This document shows positions 63,105-64,000 of a DNA stretch of 64,000 nt, one piece after another. Each line of letters starts with the position of its first letter. Positions within the stretch are counted from its first letter, which is position 1. The DNA is from Tragulus kanchil (Eukaryota > Chordata > Mammalia > Artiodactyla > Tragulidae). The stretch covers positions 118,893,979-118,957,978 of the forward strand of contig JAIOJX010000032.1 of assembly GCA_022376925.1 (NCBI GenBank). Reading direction: 5' to 3'. Both the position numbers and the translations under genes were made by a program. The notes below the pieces were generated by a model that ran no database searches, had not been told where the DNA came from, and worked only from the letters and a program-made list of their open reading frames with translations.

Positions 63105-63203
63105 CTCTACTTTCTGTTCAGCACCCACGGCTTTCCTAGGAGAGTGGTTCCCAAGGTGTTTATTCTCTTGAGATTCATACATTTCTCCTCTAAGTCGTTC
63201 AAC
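63105..63203 (-). CDS. CCDC30: CCDC30-like coiled-coil gene, most upstream exon seen (99 nt)
   Basis: This exon is 33 codons, phase 0 at both ends. On the minus strand it follows a strong acceptor (tatatttcag) and ends in a donor gtatta. It reads VERLRGEMYESQENK at its start and ends AEQKVE, a charged helical sequence with a Pro-containing break in the middle (NHSPRK). It joins in frame to the 63-nt exon near 51.5 kb, about 11.5 kb away as drawn. No start codon context, CpG island or promoter is visible upstream, so earlier exons lie beyond 64 kb. The identity rests on the whole chain of exons resembling CCDC30 as I remember it. CCDC30 is a poorly characterised coiled-coil protein with no known catalytic role. 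A C13 run lies 36-48 nt upstream of the acceptor on the coding strand. Confidence 0.6.
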
Positions 63204-63238
63204 CTGAAATATAAAAGCATTTTAAATACACAAGTGAT

Positions 63239-63251
63239 GGGGGGGGGGGGG
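63239..63251. repeat. G13 homopolymer
   Basis: Thirteen G on the plus strand (C on the coding strand) lie 36-48 nt upstream of the acceptor of the 63105-63203 exon. Such runs are often miscounted. Confidence 0.9.
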
Positions 63252-63621
63252 TTACTTTATTTTAAAAACATCCTGATTATACCCAAATACATTCTTTGTT
63301 TGAAAAACTTAAACAACATGTATGTATACAGAGTAAAAAGTGATCTTTTCCTCCACATAACTTTGTCCCACAATTCTGCTTCCCTTTCCAGAAGTATAAT
63401 GTTTGGGTGGTGATGGTTGCACAATAATGGGAGTGTGCTCAGTGCTACTCAACTGTATGGTAAAAAATGATTATAATGGTAAATTTTAATCAGGTATATT
63501 TTATCATAATTAAAAAAATACAGTCAGAATGAATGAACACTGTTCAAGTTGTCTAAATACCTATAAATTTGCATATATAATACTGATAAATTATATTCAA
63601 TGTATGTTAAACATATAAACA

Positions 63622-63822
63622 TACACTCAGTTGTGTCTGACTCTTTTGCAGCCCCCATGGACTATAGCCCACCAGGCTCCTCTGTCCATAGAATCCTCCA
63701 GGAAAGAATACTGGAGTGGGTAGCCATTCCCCTCCCCAGGGGAATCTTCCTGACCCAGGATTGAACCTGGGTCTAACACATTGCAGGCAGATTGTTTACC
63801 ATCTGAGCCACCAGGGAAGCCC
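63622..63822 (-). mobile_element. Bov-tA SINE, inverted
   Basis: Well-preserved copy from atacactcagttgtgtctga to gagccaccagggaagccc, about 420 bases upstream of the first visible exon and followed by a (TA)n/(TG)n microsatellite. Confidence 0.88.
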
Positions 63823-63889
63823 ATATATACACATATATTCCCTGTTCAGTCGTGTCCAACTGAACAACTGAGCACACATCTATAAATAT

Positions 63890-63892
63890 ATA

Positions 63893-63926
<34 letters not shown>
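63890..63926. repeat. (TG)n(TA)n microsatellite
   Basis: atatgtgtgtgtgtatatat followed by a long TA alternation, just beyond the Bov-tA at 63622-63822. Confidence 0.9.
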
Positions 63927-63933
<7 letters not shown>

Positions 63934-64000
63934 CACAAACACGTTTAACATAAATTGACTATATTTCATCAGTATTATATATACAAATTTACAGAGATTT

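Overview
The window is mammalian nuclear DNA from a ruminant-like artiodactyl. It is intron-rich and AT-rich, and it carries Bov-tA/Bov-A SINEs, BovB LINE pieces, CHR-type tRNA-derived SINEs, young and old L1, L2, MIR and an old hAT-type DNA element. There is no sign of a bacterial or viral genome. A CHR-like SINE of about 320 bp, with clean target-site duplications, is unusually common. I do not recognise it from the usual cattle set, so a basal ruminant such as a chevrotain is a possible source (inference, low confidence).

One gene crosses the whole window on the minus strand, and neither its beginning nor its end is present. Eight exons can be read, in transcription order: 63105-63203, 51550-51612 (with an identical copy at 50472-50534), 47839-47965, 44532-44669, 39426-39595, 19700-19928, 12438-12617 and 161-370. 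Splice sites are good and phases match at every junction except in the 47839-47965 exon, where the frame slips by one base. The product is a long, charged, Glu/Lys/Gln-rich coiled coil that I identify as CCDC30 (coiled-coil domain containing 30) from remembered sequence resemblance, not from a search.

Everything else is intron filled with repeats. The main landmarks are a defective young L1 at about 3046-8040, an old L1 in pieces across about 23.5-30.0 kb, an L2 relic at about 35.7-36.7 kb, an inverted L1 at about 48.95-49.78 kb, further L1 relics at about 57.2-62.1 kb, and many SINEs.

The dominant and most unusual structure is a set of 18 direct tandem duplications, each about 1.05-1.18 kb long, spread over the whole window. 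The two copies are almost identical inside, but the end of the first copy and the start of the second carry small indels, often in homopolymers, and short junk fillers. They cut through exons, SINEs and LINEs without regard to content. The best explanation is unmerged overlaps between neighbouring sequence blocks in the assembly, not biology. Collapsing them removes about 20 kb, so the true locus is probably near 44 kb. They create one false extra exon and two false partial exons.
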